Positions 6,594 to 14,523 of a stretch of 20,073 bases of DNA are shown here, one piece after another (within the stretch, counting starts at the first letter, position 1; each line of letters opens with the position of its first letter). The position numbers and the translations under genes are program-made. Source of the stretch: an uncultured Desulfovibrio sp. (GTDB taxonomy: Bacteria > Desulfobacterota > Desulfovibrionia > Desulfovibrionales > Desulfovibrionaceae); contig USBZ01000032.1 in the NCBI GenBank assembly GCA_900553065.1, forward strand, positions 1 through 20,073. Reading direction: 5' to 3'. The notes beneath the pieces are model-generated. The model was given only the letters and a program-made list of their open reading frames with translations, ran no database searches and had not been told where the DNA came from.

Positions 6594-7913
6594 ATGTCCA
6601 TTTTTGAAAAGAATCAGGCGCTTGCTCAGCTGTTTGAGCAGCATAAGGCCCGTCTGTGCGAAGAAGAAGGGCTGACGGAAGAAGAAATCCGTTCCGCCAT
6701 TGAAGCCGGTACCATGGTGCTTTTGGGCAATCCGAATCACAAGAATGTCCGTCCCATTCTTGTGGGACAGCCTTCCCGAGTGAAGGTCAACGCCAATATC
6801 GGCACGTCTCCTTTCCACTGCAGCGTGAAGGGCGAGCTTCGCAAGCTGAAGATCGCTCTGGATGCCGGAGCCGATACGGTCATGGATCTGTCCATTGCCG
6901 GCGATCTCGACGCCATTCGTCTGCAGATGCTTGACGAATGTTCCGCTCCGCTCGGCACCGTGCCCATGTACGGTGTGGCGCAGATCTACATCGACCGCGG
7001 CGAGGATCCGGCCACCATCGATCCTGAAGTCATCTTTGCCGACGTGGAAAAGCAGGCGGAGCAGGGCGTGGACTTCATGACGCTGCACTGCGGCCTGACG
7101 AGACAGGGGGCGGAATGGGGCGCCAAGGGCGGCCGCGTCATGGGCATCGTTTCCCGCGGCGGCAGCATTCTTTCCCGCTGGATGCTGCGCAACGACAAGG
7201 AAAATCCCCTGCTCACCGAATTTGACCGTATTCTCGACATCGCTCTGCGCTACAACGTCACGCTTTCGCTCGGCGACGGCCTGCGTCCCGGCGCGGGCAG
7301 CGATTCCGGCGACGCCGCGCAGTGGATGGAAGTGATCATGCTCGGTCAGCTTGCCCGGCGCGGTCTTGAAAAGGGCGTGCAGTGCATGATCGAAGGCCCC
7401 GGCCACGTCAGCCTGAACGAAGTGGAAGCGCAGATCGTCGGCATCAAGAAGCTGACCCACGGTGCGCCTCTGTATGTGCTCGGACCGCTGGTGACCGACA
7501 CCACGCCCGGTTACGATCATATTTCCGGCGCCATCGGCGGCGCGCTGGCCGTAAGGGCCGGCGTGGACTTCCTCTGCTACCTCACTCCTGCGGAACATCT
7601 CACGCTGCCGGATGAGGATGACGTGAAGCAGGGCGTCATGGCGTCCCGGGTGGCGGCTCAGGCCGGTGAAAATGCGCTGGGTACGCCCCGTGCCCGCGCC
7701 CGTGAAGCCAAGATGTCCAAAGCCCGCATGGAGCTCGACTGGGATGCCATGCGCGAAGCCTCCATTGACCCGGAACTCGTCGACAAGCGCCGCGAACCTC
7801 ACAAGAATGAGGAAGCCTGCGCCATGTGCGGCAACTTCTGCGCAGTGCGCATGATGAGGGAGGGCAATCCTGCCGCACCGGTTCCCTCGCACTGCCAGCA
7901 TCACAAGTCTTAG
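6594..7913 (+). CDS. thiC: Phosphomethylpyrimidine synthase ThiC (or ThiC-like BzaF)
   Basis: The 439-residue cytoplasmic radical SAM enzyme converts aminoimidazole ribotide to the hydroxymethylpyrimidine phosphate of thiamine. Visible hallmarks are KVNANIGTS (64-72), the DTVMDLS strand (94-100), SRGGS, SLGDGLRPG, EGPGHV, GPLVTD and TPAEHL. At the C-terminus the cluster motif is CAMCGNFC (C409, C412, C416), i.e. C-x2-C-x3-C. It is one residue shorter than the CX2CX4C of long E. coli-type ThiC and fits the short ThiC group, as does the length. GAGGAGG ends 4 bases before the ATG. The close paralogue BzaF makes 5-hydroxybenzimidazole for anaerobic B12 synthesis from the same substrate and cannot be excluded by eye. 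No thi or cob genes adjoin it. A terminator follows directly. Confidence 0.88.
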   Translation: MSIFEKNQALAQLFEQHKARLCEEEGLTEEEIRSAIEAGTMVLLGNPNHKNVRPILVGQPSRVKVNANIGTSPFHCSVKGELRKLKIALDAGADTVMDLSIAGDLDAIRLQMLDECSAPLGTVPMYGVAQIYIDRGEDPATIDPEVIFADVEKQAEQGVDFMTLHCGLTRQGAEWGAKGGRVMGIVSRGGSILSRWMLRNDKENPLLTEFDRILDIALRYNVTLSLGDGLRPGAGSDSGDAAQWMEVIMLGQLARRGLEKGVQCMIEGPGHVSLNEVEAQIVGIKKLTHGAPLYVLGPLVTDTTPGYDHISGAIGGALAVRAGVDFLCYLTPAEHLTLPDEDDVKQGVMASRVAAQAGENALGTPRARAREAKMSKARMELDWDAMREASIDPELVDKRREPHKNEEACAMCGNFCAVRMMREGNPAAPVPSHCQHHKS

Positions 7914-7919
7914 AACATC

Positions 7920-7946
7920 CGGCGGGCGCAGAGCGTCCGCCGTTTT
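7920..7946 (+). terminator. Rho-independent terminator after thiC
   Basis: CGGCGGGCGC (7920-7929), loop AGA, and GCGTCCGCCG (7933-7942) form a 10-bp stem with one wobble. TTTT (7943-7946) follows. It begins 7 bases after the thiC stop. Confidence 0.8.
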
Positions 7947-7982
7947 CCTGCACAAGGGTCGCACGCGCGGCCCTTGTGCAGG
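7947..7982 (+). promoter_or_regulatory. Perfect 12-bp hairpin just upstream of an exported-protein gene
   Basis: CCTGCACAAGGG (7947-7958) and CCCTTGTGCAGG (7971-7982) are exact reverse complements around a 12-base GC-rich loop. It abuts the thiC terminator and ends 13 bases before the next start codon; its 3' arm touches the only plausible ribosome binding site (GGTGGA, 7982-7987). It could be a second terminator, or could limit translation initiation. Confidence 0.45.
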
Positions 7983-7995
7983 GTGGACATCAGTC

Positions 7996-8613
7996 ATGCG
8001 TCATACGGTCGTCATCCTGCTCATGCTGCTTCTGACTCCCCTTCAGGGAGTTTTCTTCGAGGCTCAGGCTCTGGCCCGGCAGTCCGGGCTTTTGTCCGCC
8101 CGGCAGGCGTTTGCGCTTATCCCTACGGAAATTTTTGAAAATACAAGCCTGCCCCTGAGCGATGAGGAGAAATTTTATCTGGCGGATCAGGGTGTCAGCG
8201 CGCATTGGAGCTTGGCCGAGGACGATCCGGATACGCTGCGCTTCGTTCCGGTGGACGGTTCCTCCGAAGTGTGTCTTCGTCTTTTCCGGTCGAAACGCGG
8301 CGCCGTGGCGGCTTTCCGCACGGAAGATGACGACGGTGTCTGCCTTTCGGAGCTGTGGTTCATAAGCTCCGGCGGACATGCCGCGCCGCTGCCGCTGCCG
8401 CCGGAGCCCGACCCCGAGGACTTTTTCCGGCCCGATCGTGACCTTCCCGGACGCCTTTCCTCCAGCTGCACCTACTGCGTGTTCGATAAGGGGCTGGAAG
8501 TGCTGCCGAGCTTTTCTTCCGATGGGATTCCCTGTGTCCTCGAGCCGGACAATGCCGTGTATTATATCTGGAACGGGCGAAAGTTCGTCAAACGAATTCA
8601 GAAGCTCAAATAG
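7996..8613 (+). CDS. Exported protein of unknown function
   Basis: The 205-residue protein begins with a clear Sec signal peptide: MRHT, a hydrophobic core VVILLMLLLTPL, and an A-x-A site (AQALA, 23-27) with cleavage expected after residue 27. The mature protein (about 178 residues) is soluble and acidic, with no membrane segment, so it is probably periplasmic. It contains a Pro-rich linker (PLPLPPEPDPEDFF, about 130-143) and four Cys in the mature part, including CTYC (about 157-160), which could form disulfides. I do not recognise the family. The N-terminal mature section (SARQAFALIPTEIFENT) resembles a short recognition helix before a beta domain, but this is only an impression. It is monocistronic, between the thiC terminator and a bidirectional terminator shared with argB. 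A weak GGTGGA is the only candidate ribosome binding site. Confidence 0.85.
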   Translation: MRHTVVILLMLLLTPLQGVFFEAQALARQSGLLSARQAFALIPTEIFENTSLPLSDEEKFYLADQGVSAHWSLAEDDPDTLRFVPVDGSSEVCLRLFRSKRGAVAAFRTEDDDGVCLSELWFISSGGHAAPLPLPPEPDPEDFFRPDRDLPGRLSSSCTYCVFDKGLEVLPSFSSDGIPCVLEPDNAVYYIWNGRKFVKRIQKLK

Positions 8614-8722
8614 CGTCGAAGGCGGGGCGGACGCGTTTTCAGCGCCCGTTTCGGCGGCCCGGCTGACGGGGACAGATGGTATCATTCCCTTCCAGAAATA
8701 CCGGGGCGATTCAAGACCAATG

Positions 8723-8750
8723 AAAAAGGCGGCCGAAGCCGCCCTTTTTT
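8723..8750. terminator. Bidirectional terminator between the exported-protein gene and argB
   Basis: GGCGGC (8728-8733), loop CGAA, GCCGCC (8738-8743) is flanked by five A on the left and six T on the right. It therefore works as hairpin plus T-run on both strands, ending the + strand exported-protein transcript and the minus strand argB transcript. On the argB strand the loop is the stable TTCG tetraloop. Confidence 0.88.
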
Positions 8751-8765
8751 GTATGGTGATCCGCG

Positions 8766-9668
8766 CTAGTTGACGATGGCGGTACCGATGCCCTGATCGG
8801 TAAGCAGTTCCAGAAGCAGACAGTTTTCCACGCGACCGTCCACGATGGTCACCTTGTCCACGCCCTGCTTCAGCGCGTCGAGGCAGCAGTTGATCTTGGG
8901 GATCATGCCGCCGCTCAGGGTGCCGTCCGCAAGCAGGCGGTGGGCCTCGGCCGTATCGATGTGTTCGATGAGTTTGCCTTCCTTGTCCAGAATGCCGGCC
9001 ACGTCGGTCAGCATGAGCAGACGGCGTGCCTTGAGGGCGCCCGCCACGGCTCCGGCCACGGAATCGGCGTTGATGTTGTAGGTGTTGCCTTCGGCATCCA
9101 CGCCCACGGGCGCGATGACGGGCACGAATTCGTCGCTGATGAGCGAGCGGAGCAGCTGCACATTCACGCCGGTCACTTCGCCCACATTGCCGAGATCAAT
9201 GATTTCCGGAGGCTGTTCTTCGCCGTGGCTGATGGTCATGGCAAGCTTGCGGGCTTCGAGCAGCATGCCGTCCTTGCCGGAAAGACCCACGGCCCGGGCG
9301 CCCGTCTTGTTGATGAGATTGACCACGCTCTTGTTCACCGAGCCGACGAGCACCATTTCCACCACGTCCATCGTGGCCTGGTCGGTCACGCGGTGGCCCT
9401 GGCGGAATTCCGATTTGATCTCGAGCTTGCTCAGCATCTGATTGATCTGCGGGCCGCCGCCGTGCACGACGACGGGATGAATGCCCACAAGCTTGAGCAG
9501 GCTGATGTTGCGGGCGAAAGCCAGCTTGAGGCTTTCTTCCGTCATGGCGTGCCCGCCGTATTTGATGACGACGGTTTCTCCATGATATTCACGAAGATAG
9601 GGAAGACTCTCGATAAGAATTCTGGACTGCAGGCGGGCCTGCTCCACCGGGTCGGATATAACGGCCAT
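8766..9668 (-). CDS. argB: Acetylglutamate kinase
   Basis: The 300-residue enzyme phosphorylates N-acetylglutamate, the second step of arginine synthesis, in the cytoplasm. Amino-acid kinase motifs are visible: VIKYGGHAM (34-42, with the catalytic Lys at 36), VVVHGGGPQI (67-75, nucleotide and substrate loop), the GLSGKDG segment, and NINADSVAGAVAGAL. It is longer than the arginine-insensitive E. coli enzyme (258). Its N-terminal extension (about 1-27, EQARLQSRILIESLPYL) has the form of the kinked helix found in hexameric, arginine-inhibited kinases, so feedback inhibition by arginine is likely (inference from family). GGAG ends 5 bases before the ATG. It is a single gene with its own terminator; no other arg genes adjoin it. 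Confidence 0.97.
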   Translation of the reverse strand: MAVISDPVEQARLQSRILIESLPYLREYHGETVVIKYGGHAMTEESLKLAFARNISLLKLVGIHPVVVHGGGPQINQMLSKLEIKSEFRQGHRVTDQATMDVVEMVLVGSVNKSVVNLINKTGARAVGLSGKDGMLLEARKLAMTISHGEEQPPEIIDLGNVGEVTGVNVQLLRSLISDEFVPVIAPVGVDAEGNTYNINADSVAGAVAGALKARRLLMLTDVAGILDKEGKLIEHIDTAEAHRLLADGTLSGGMIPKINCCLDALKQGVDKVTIVDGRVENCLLLELLTDQGIGTAIVN

Positions 9669-9842
9669 GCATGCTCCTTATGCCGGTTTGCCGGCTTCTT
9701 GTTGGTTCCGGGGCGGAAGGTCGATGTCCAGAGTGCTTCCGCTTCGCCGGCCGGGAAGATCCGCCAGGCGGAAGGGCATGGGCATCGGTCGAAACGCTTT
9801 GTGATCCGACGCTTTTTTCAGGGGAACATCGCTTCTGCGGGC

Positions 9843-9871
9843 ATAGTCCCCGCAATCGGTGCGAATGTCCA
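9843..9871 (-). promoter_or_regulatory. Weak candidate argB promoter
   Basis: On the minus strand TGGACA (9871-9866) is followed after 17 bases by GACTAT (9848-9843). The -35 box is good (5/6) but the -10 box is poor (3/6). It would give a leader of about 170 bases before argB. Confidence 0.25.
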
Positions 9872-9933
9872 GTCCTTTCCCGGAAGCGCCTGCAAAAAGA
9901 GCGTCTGCCGCGACCCTGCGTGCGGTTAACCCA

Positions 9934-9962
9934 TTGCGTAAAAAGGCGCAACAGGTTAATAA
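9934..9962 (+). promoter_or_regulatory. Candidate promoter of the yajC-secD-secF operon
   Basis: TTGCGT (9934-9939) and TAATAA (9957-9962) are 17 bases apart, about 50 bases before the yajC start. A small inverted repeat, TTGCG/CGCAA, overlaps the -35 box and spacer. Confidence 0.45.
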
Positions 9963-10014
9963 GGGGAAGTCAGTGACGCGGACACCCTTCCGCAAAATCA
10001 ATTCTGGAGAATCT

Positions 10015-10377
10015 ATGTTCACTTCCATTGCCTACGCTGCCGGTAACGCGGGCGGCGCCGCCCAGAGTGGCCCCATGGGAGCTTTTGCTTCCCTCGTTCC
10101 TCTCGTCCTCATGTTCGCCGTGTTCTATTTTCTGCTGATCCGCCCTCAGCAGAAGCGCAACAAGGAACACAAGGCCATGCTTGAATCCCTGGGCAAGGGC
10201 TCCTATGTCATCACCTCCGGTGGTCTGCTCGGCCGCATCGTCGACCTGGAAGGCGATATCCTCGTGATCGATCTCGGCGAAACCAAGGTGCGCATGCCCC
10301 GCGGCTTCGTGAGCGGCACCTATGATCCCAAGGCCATGAGCAAGGCGGCCGACACCGCTCCTGCCGAAAACAAGTAA
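10015..10377 (+). CDS. yajC: Preprotein translocase subunit YajC
   Basis: The 120-residue inner-membrane protein is an accessory of the SecDF complex that helps SecYEG export proteins. After a short Gly/Ala-rich N-terminus there is one membrane helix (about 23-42, FASLVPLVLMFAVFYFLLI). The YajC hallmark IRPQQKRNKEHKAM (about 42-55) follows, then a small cytoplasmic domain with the SLGKGSYVITSGGLLGRI segment. The length is typical (about 110). GGAG ends 5 bases before the chosen ATG; an open frame extends upstream but without a start signal. It is the first gene of the operon with secD and secF, 118 bases before secD. Confidence 0.96.
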   Translation: MFTSIAYAAGNAGGAAQSGPMGAFASLVPLVLMFAVFYFLLIRPQQKRNKEHKAMLESLGKGSYVITSGGLLGRIVDLEGDILVIDLGETKVRMPRGFVSGTYDPKAMSKAADTAPAENK

Positions 10378-10402
10378 CTCACCAGCCTCATTTGTTCTGC
10401 TT

Positions 10403-10431
10403 CCACGCCCCTTCGTCCGAAGGAGGCGTGG
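10403..10431 (+). promoter_or_regulatory. Hairpin between yajC and secD
   Basis: CCACGCC (10403-10409) pairs with GGCGTGG (10425-10431), and CCTTC (10410-10414) with GAAGG (10419-10423), around loop GTCC with one bulged A. There is no T-run after it, so it is more likely an mRNA stability or processing element that sets the YajC:SecD ratio than a full terminator. Confidence 0.45.
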
Positions 10432-10495
10432 AGCTTTGTGTCATGTTCAGTCATAAGGGCCTTCGCCCCTATCAGCGTTTTTTAAGGATACAACC

Positions 10496-12076
10496 ATGAA
10501 AGCTCTGCGTTTGCGCCTGGCAATCTCCATTATTGTGCTGCTCGTGGTGCTTGCGTATGCCCTGCCCAATATCCCCGCCATCGGCAATTCGCCTCTGGGA
10601 GAGCTCATGCAGGACCGCATCAGTCTCGGACTGGATCTCAAGGGCGGCATGAATCTCACTCTGGGCGTGGATGTGGAAAAAGCCCTGCAGAATACGCTTA
10701 CCGTGACCGGTCAGGATATCCGTGACCGTGCCGAGCAGGAAAAGATCACCGTCATGAAGCCGCGCCTCAATGCCGCAGGCCTGCTGGAAGTGACGCTTCC
10801 CCGTGCCGATCAGGCCGCCTCTTTTGAGACCATGATCGGCAAGTGGTTCCCCACGCTTCATCAGGTCGGCGCCGATACGGTGGCTACGGGCCGTGGCTAC
10901 ACGTTCGAGTTTTCTCCCGAGGCCCGCAGGCAGACGGAAGACATGACGATGGAACAGGTCGTGCGCACCATCCGCAACCGTATCGACCAGTTCGGCGTGG
11001 CTGAACCCGATATCCGCAAGCAGTCGGACAATCAGGTTCAGGTGCAGCTGCCCGGCATGACCGATGCCGAGCGCGCCATTCAGATCATCGGCCAGACCGC
11101 GCATCTGGAATTTCATCTAGTGCGCGACGATGTGGATCCTTCCGCCATCATGCTGCCCACGGGCACGGCCCGCTATCCGCTCATCATCAAGGGGCAGTAC
11201 GGAGAACAGAGCGAAGGCACCATCATCCTCGACACCGAGTCGCTGATGGGCGGCGAGGACATCACCAACGCCCGCCCCGCCTTCAATGAATACGGTCAGG
11301 CCTATGTCGCCCTGGAATTCAACAACCGGGGTGCTTCCAATTTCGAGCGCATCACCGGCGAGCACATCAAGAAGCGCATGGCCATCGTGCTGGACGGCAA
11401 GGTGTACTCCGCTCCCGTCATTCAGGACCGCATCGCCGGCGGCAAGGCTTCCATTACGGGCAACTTCACGACGGAAGAAGCGCAGGACCTCGCCATTGTT
11501 CTTCGTGCCGGTTCCCTGCCGACGCCCGTGTCCATTCTGGAAGAGCGTACCGTGGGCCCGTCTCTGGGTAAGGAATCCATCAGCAGCGGCATCAAGGCCT
11601 CTCTCGTGGGTGCGGCGGCCGTTGTGCTCATCATGCCGATCTACTACGGTCTGTCCGGTCTCATTGCAGACATCATGCTCTGCTTCACCATCACCATTCT
11701 TCTCGCCGGCATGACGCTTTTCGGCGCTACGCTCACGCTGCCGGGCATCGCGGGCATCGTGCTTACCATCGGTATGTCCGTGGACGCCAACGTGCTCATC
11801 TTTGAGCGCATCAGAGAAGAACTCAAGGCAGGCATGACGGCGCTGGAGGCCGTGAAGGCGGGCTTCAGCAGGGCCAGTATTTCCATCATCGACTCGAACC
11901 TGACGACGCTCATCACGGCAGCCATTCTGTACCAGTTCGGTACGGGCCCGGTCCGCGGCTTTGCCGTCACGCTGTCGCTGGGTATTCTGGCCTCCATGTT
12001 CACGGCCGTCTTTGTTTCGCGGTCCGTGTTTGAAACATGGATCTCCCGTTCCGACCGCCAGACCATCAGCATTTAG
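10496..12076 (+). CDS. secD: Protein translocase subunit SecD
   Basis: The 526-residue inner-membrane protein is an RND-type subunit that uses the proton motive force to help pull exported proteins through SecYEG. It has one N-terminal membrane helix (about 7-24), then DRISLGLDLKGGMNL (the conserved D1 motif), a long periplasmic region with P1/P3 folds (about 45-340), and five further helices from about 350. VGPSLGKESI precedes the second helix and GMSVDANVLIFERIREEL begins at 426, the conserved membrane motif with its Asp. The length is shorter than E. coli SecD (615), as in many bacteria. AAGGA ends 7 bases before the ATG. secF follows after 17 bases. Confidence 0.97.
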   Translation: MKALRLRLAISIIVLLVVLAYALPNIPAIGNSPLGELMQDRISLGLDLKGGMNLTLGVDVEKALQNTLTVTGQDIRDRAEQEKITVMKPRLNAAGLLEVTLPRADQAASFETMIGKWFPTLHQVGADTVATGRGYTFEFSPEARRQTEDMTMEQVVRTIRNRIDQFGVAEPDIRKQSDNQVQVQLPGMTDAERAIQIIGQTAHLEFHLVRDDVDPSAIMLPTGTARYPLIIKGQYGEQSEGTIILDTESLMGGEDITNARPAFNEYGQAYVALEFNNRGASNFERITGEHIKKRMAIVLDGKVYSAPVIQDRIAGGKASITGNFTTEEAQDLAIVLRAGSLPTPVSILEERTVGPSLGKESISSGIKASLVGAAAVVLIMPIYYGLSGLIADIMLCFTITILLAGMTLFGATLTLPGIAGIVLTIGMSVDANVLIFERIREELKAGMTALEAVKAGFSRASISIIDSNLTTLITAAILYQFGTGPVRGFAVTLSLGILASMFTAVFVSRSVFETWISRSDRQTISI

Positions 12077-12093
12077 GTAAAGAGGTCCTTTTC

Positions 12094-13209
12094 ATGGCAT
12101 TCGCACTTTTTTCCCGTCAGACCAATATCGATTTCGTCGGCTTCCGCCGTTTTGCCTTCAGCTTCTCCGGCTTTTTCATCGTGCTCGGCCTGCTCGTCAT
12201 CATCTGGAACGGCGGCCTGCGGTACGGCGTGGACTTCGCCGGCGGCGTGATGGTGCAGATTCAGTTTGAACAGCCCATTCCCGACGAACAGGTGAAGACC
12301 GCCCTGAAAAACGTCGATCTGCCCGGACTCACGGTTCAGCAGGTCGATACCGAAGACCGCGACTACCTGTTGCGCTTTTCCATGCCCGCCGCGGAAAATC
12401 AGGATCTGAGAGAGCAGGTTTCCTCCGCGCTTGCGAGCAGCATTCCCGACAACCCCTCCAGCATTCAGCGTCTGGAGTCCGTCGGCCCGAAGGTCGGCAA
12501 CGATCTGCGCAACATGGCCATCGAAGCCCTGTTCTACGCCGTTCTGCTCATCACCGTTTATATCTCCGGTCGATTCGAGTACAGCTGGTTCATGACCGGC
12601 GCCATGGCCCTCGTGCTCTGGGCGGCGGTGTACGGCGCGTCCTATCTGGGCTTCAACCGACTCTGGGGTGTGGCCATAGGCATGGTCATCACGCTGGTCT
12701 GCTGCTGGAAGCTCAAGCTCAATTTCGCGCTCGGCGCCATTCTGGCCCTCATTCACGACGTTGTGGTCACGCTCGGTCTGCTTACGCTGCTGGGCGTGGA
12801 AATCGACCTCAACGTCATTGCCGCACTGCTCACCCTGGTGGGTTACTCCATCAACGATACCATCGTTGTTTACGACCGTATCCGTGAAAATCTGCGTGCG
12901 GTTCCTGCAGGCGAGCAGCAGAAGCCTTCGATGAGCGTCATCATCAACAAGTCCGTGAACCAGACGCTGTCTCGTACCATCATGACGTCCGCCACCACCC
13001 TGGTGGCCAGCCTCTCCCTGTACCTGCTCGGCGGCAACGTCATTCACGACTTTGCCCTGACCATCACGCTCGGCATCGTTTTCGGTACGTTCTCCTCCAT
13101 CTTTGTGGCCTCTCCCATCCTCATCGCCTTCGGCGACGTGGATCTGTATCACGCCAAGGCCAGCAAGAAGGACGATTACGAACGTCCCGGCGAGCACGGC
13201 ATCGTGTAG
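12094..13209 (+). CDS. secF: Protein translocase subunit SecF
   Basis: The 371-residue inner-membrane protein partners SecD. It shows NIDFVGFRRFAF (11-22) before the first membrane helix, then GVDFAGGVMVQIQF (45-58), a periplasmic domain to about 145, and five C-terminal helices. The conserved VGYSINDTIVVYDRIREN lies at 249-266, followed by the SVNQTLSRTIMTS segment typical of SecF. AGAGG ends 8 bases before the chosen ATG; the frame is open upstream into the end of secD but with no ribosome binding site. The length is a little longer than E. coli SecF (323). The soluble tail (KKDDYERPGEHGIV) is basic then acidic. It is the last gene of the operon, closed by a strong terminator 21 bases downstream. 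Confidence 0.97.
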   Translation: MAFALFSRQTNIDFVGFRRFAFSFSGFFIVLGLLVIIWNGGLRYGVDFAGGVMVQIQFEQPIPDEQVKTALKNVDLPGLTVQQVDTEDRDYLLRFSMPAAENQDLREQVSSALASSIPDNPSSIQRLESVGPKVGNDLRNMAIEALFYAVLLITVYISGRFEYSWFMTGAMALVLWAAVYGASYLGFNRLWGVAIGMVITLVCCWKLKLNFALGAILALIHDVVVTLGLLTLLGVEIDLNVIAALLTLVGYSINDTIVVYDRIRENLRAVPAGEQQKPSMSVIINKSVNQTLSRTIMTSATTLVASLSLYLLGGNVIHDFALTITLGIVFGTFSSIFVASPILIAFGDVDLYHAKASKKDDYERPGEHGIV

Positions 13210-13229
13210 TCCATTCGTTTCCTTGTTTG

Positions 13230-13265
13230 AAAACGCCGCTTCCTGCAGAGGGAGCGGCGTTTTTT
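13230..13265 (+). terminator. Rho-independent terminator of yajC-secD-secF
   Basis: AACGCCGCTTCC (13232-13243) and GGGAGCGGCGTT (13250-13261) pair over 12 bp with one wobble around loop TGCAGA. Leading A and trailing T (13260-13265) give a clear T-run; the leading A-run might allow some function on the other strand. Confidence 0.92.
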
Positions 13266-13313
13266 GCATGGGCTTTGCCAAAAATGCGGAAGCTGCTTGC
13301 CGGGCATGAAGAA

Positions 13314-13343
13314 GGGCGGCTTCCGTGTGCCGGAAAGCCGCCC
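13314..13343 (-). terminator. Hairpin ending the minus-strand ATP-grasp transcript
   Basis: GGGCGGC (13314-13320) pairs with GCCGCCC (13337-13343), and TTCCG (13321-13325) with CGGAA (13331-13335), with one bulged A. It lies 24 bases after the ATP-grasp stop. On the minus strand it is followed by TTCTTC rather than a pure T-run. Confidence 0.65.
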
Positions 13344-13366
13344 TGAGACCGGACCTTGATGCCCGA

Positions 13367-14515
13367 TCAGTCGAGATATTCGGTCAGATCGCTTCGCAGA
13401 ATGTGATCCAGTTCAGCTCTGTCGGCCGCGGACGTTTCGGTGAACATGAAGCCGAACACCGGTCCGGAATGGTAGTCGATGCGGCGCAGTTCCATCACAT
13501 GATGGAAGGAGGCGCAGAGCCTGTCGTAGTTGAAAACGTCGTCGGCTTTCAGCGTCGCCGGGGGATTCAGCACGATGAACGAATAGATCTTGTCCTCCCG
13601 ACCCTTGAGCAGGCTGTCCCAGTCGGGACGGATGTCGCGCAGAAAGTAGTCGTAGGTGCGGAATCCGTAGGCATGCAGGGAAAGATCGGTCAGGCACCAT
13701 CCGGCAAAGCGCAGGGGATTGGCTTCGATGGGAATGATTCTGCCTCCGTCCACGCGCAGTTCGAGATGAATGGGCAGATTGCGGGCGCCCATTTCTTCGT
13801 TCATGCGGTTGAAAAAGTCCGTGAAAGGCTGCAGATGCTTCCGGATGATGGAGGCTCCGGAGCAGTAGAGTCTGTCGCTCACGTCATCGGCCGAAGCGAA
13901 TTCGTGATGGAAGATGTTGACGATGACGGCTTTGCCTTCGCCGTCATAGTAGAAGTCGACAGCGTATTCCTCTCCGCCGATGTATTCTTCGAGAATGAAG
14001 CGGGTGTTGGCTACCACGCTTTCATCGTATTCCTTCTTCCAGTCGCCGGAGTGCAGGCGGATGTCTTCCAGCGCCTTTCTCCAGTCTTCTTCATTAAAGA
14101 TGGTGTACACGCCCACGCTGAAAAAGCCCACGGAAGGCTTCAGCACGAAGGGCGTTTTCAGTTCGCTGAAGTCGATGGATTCCAGATCGGCGGCGGCAAC
14201 TTCACGGAAGAGGAAGTCGGGATATATTTTGGCGAGCATGCGGCGGAAGGCGGCCTTGTCCTTGCACAGGGCGATGCCTTTCTGCAGGCCTTCATCGGGC
14301 GAATGACGGAGCACCCAGGAAAGGGAGTTTTCGCAGGTCGTGTAGATGCGGTCTCCCTGAGCGAGCAGGGCATCGGCCTCTTCGTCGGAAACGAGGTTGA
14401 ACGTGCCTTCGGTATCCGCCGCCAGTGCCGCTTCGTTGCGGAGCACGGGGACTTTGCTTTCGGCAAGATATTCCCGGAGTTCCCGGGATACGTACTGTTT
14501 GTCGAGAATGATCAT
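13367..14515 (-). CDS. ATP-grasp domain protein, unknown substrate
   Basis: The 382-residue cytoplasmic protein has an ATP-grasp fold, a family that joins a carboxylate to an amine or thiol via an acyl phosphate. Visible elements are PFVLKPSVG (122-130, nucleotide-binding Lys and glycine loop), the ILEEYIGGEEYAVDFYY segment (174-190) and the metal-binding strand GGRIIPIEANPLR (257-269, with Glu and Asn). The first 80 residues resemble a substrate-binding pre-ATP-grasp domain. The last 100 (YSFIVLNPPATLKADDVF) form an extra domain I do not recognise. The closest resemblance is to carbamoyl-phosphate-synthase-like or amino-acid-ligase ATP-grasp proteins. GAGGA overlaps the upstream ABC ATPase stop and ends 5 bases before the ATG, so translation is coupled to that gene. 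A GTG at 14527 is a less likely start. Confidence 0.9.
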   Translation of the reverse strand: MIILDKQYVSRELREYLAESKVPVLRNEAALAADTEGTFNLVSDEEADALLAQGDRIYTTCENSLSWVLRHSPDEGLQKGIALCKDKAAFRRMLAKIYPDFLFREVAAADLESIDFSELKTPFVLKPSVGFFSVGVYTIFNEEDWRKALEDIRLHSGDWKKEYDESVVANTRFILEEYIGGEEYAVDFYYDGEGKAVIVNIFHHEFASADDVSDRLYCSGASIIRKHLQPFTDFFNRMNEEMGARNLPIHLELRVDGGRIIPIEANPLRFAGWCLTDLSLHAYGFRTYDYFLRDIRPDWDSLLKGREDKIYSFIVLNPPATLKADDVFNYDRLCASFHHVMELRRIDYHSGPVFGFMFTETSAADRAELDHILRSDLTEYLD

Positions 14516-14523
14516 GTTGTTCC

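Larger units (their letters stand above)
9669..10014. other. Divergent intergenic region between argB and yajC (346 bases)
   Basis: It should hold the promoters for both divergent units. A minus-strand frame ending 9 bases before argB is open for over 100 codons, but its only starts are an ATG inside yajC and ATGs at about 9785 lacking a ribosome binding site (35 codons). I therefore do not call a gene. A possible small leader peptide for argB is not excluded. Confidence 0.5.

Noticed and set aside
4629..7997. A 1122-codon open frame on the minus strand across glnS and thiC.
   Set aside because: It is antisense to two certain genes with clear motifs. Long antisense frames are expected when sense codons in a GC-rich genome avoid TTA, CTA and TCA. 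It matches no family and has no ribosome binding site.
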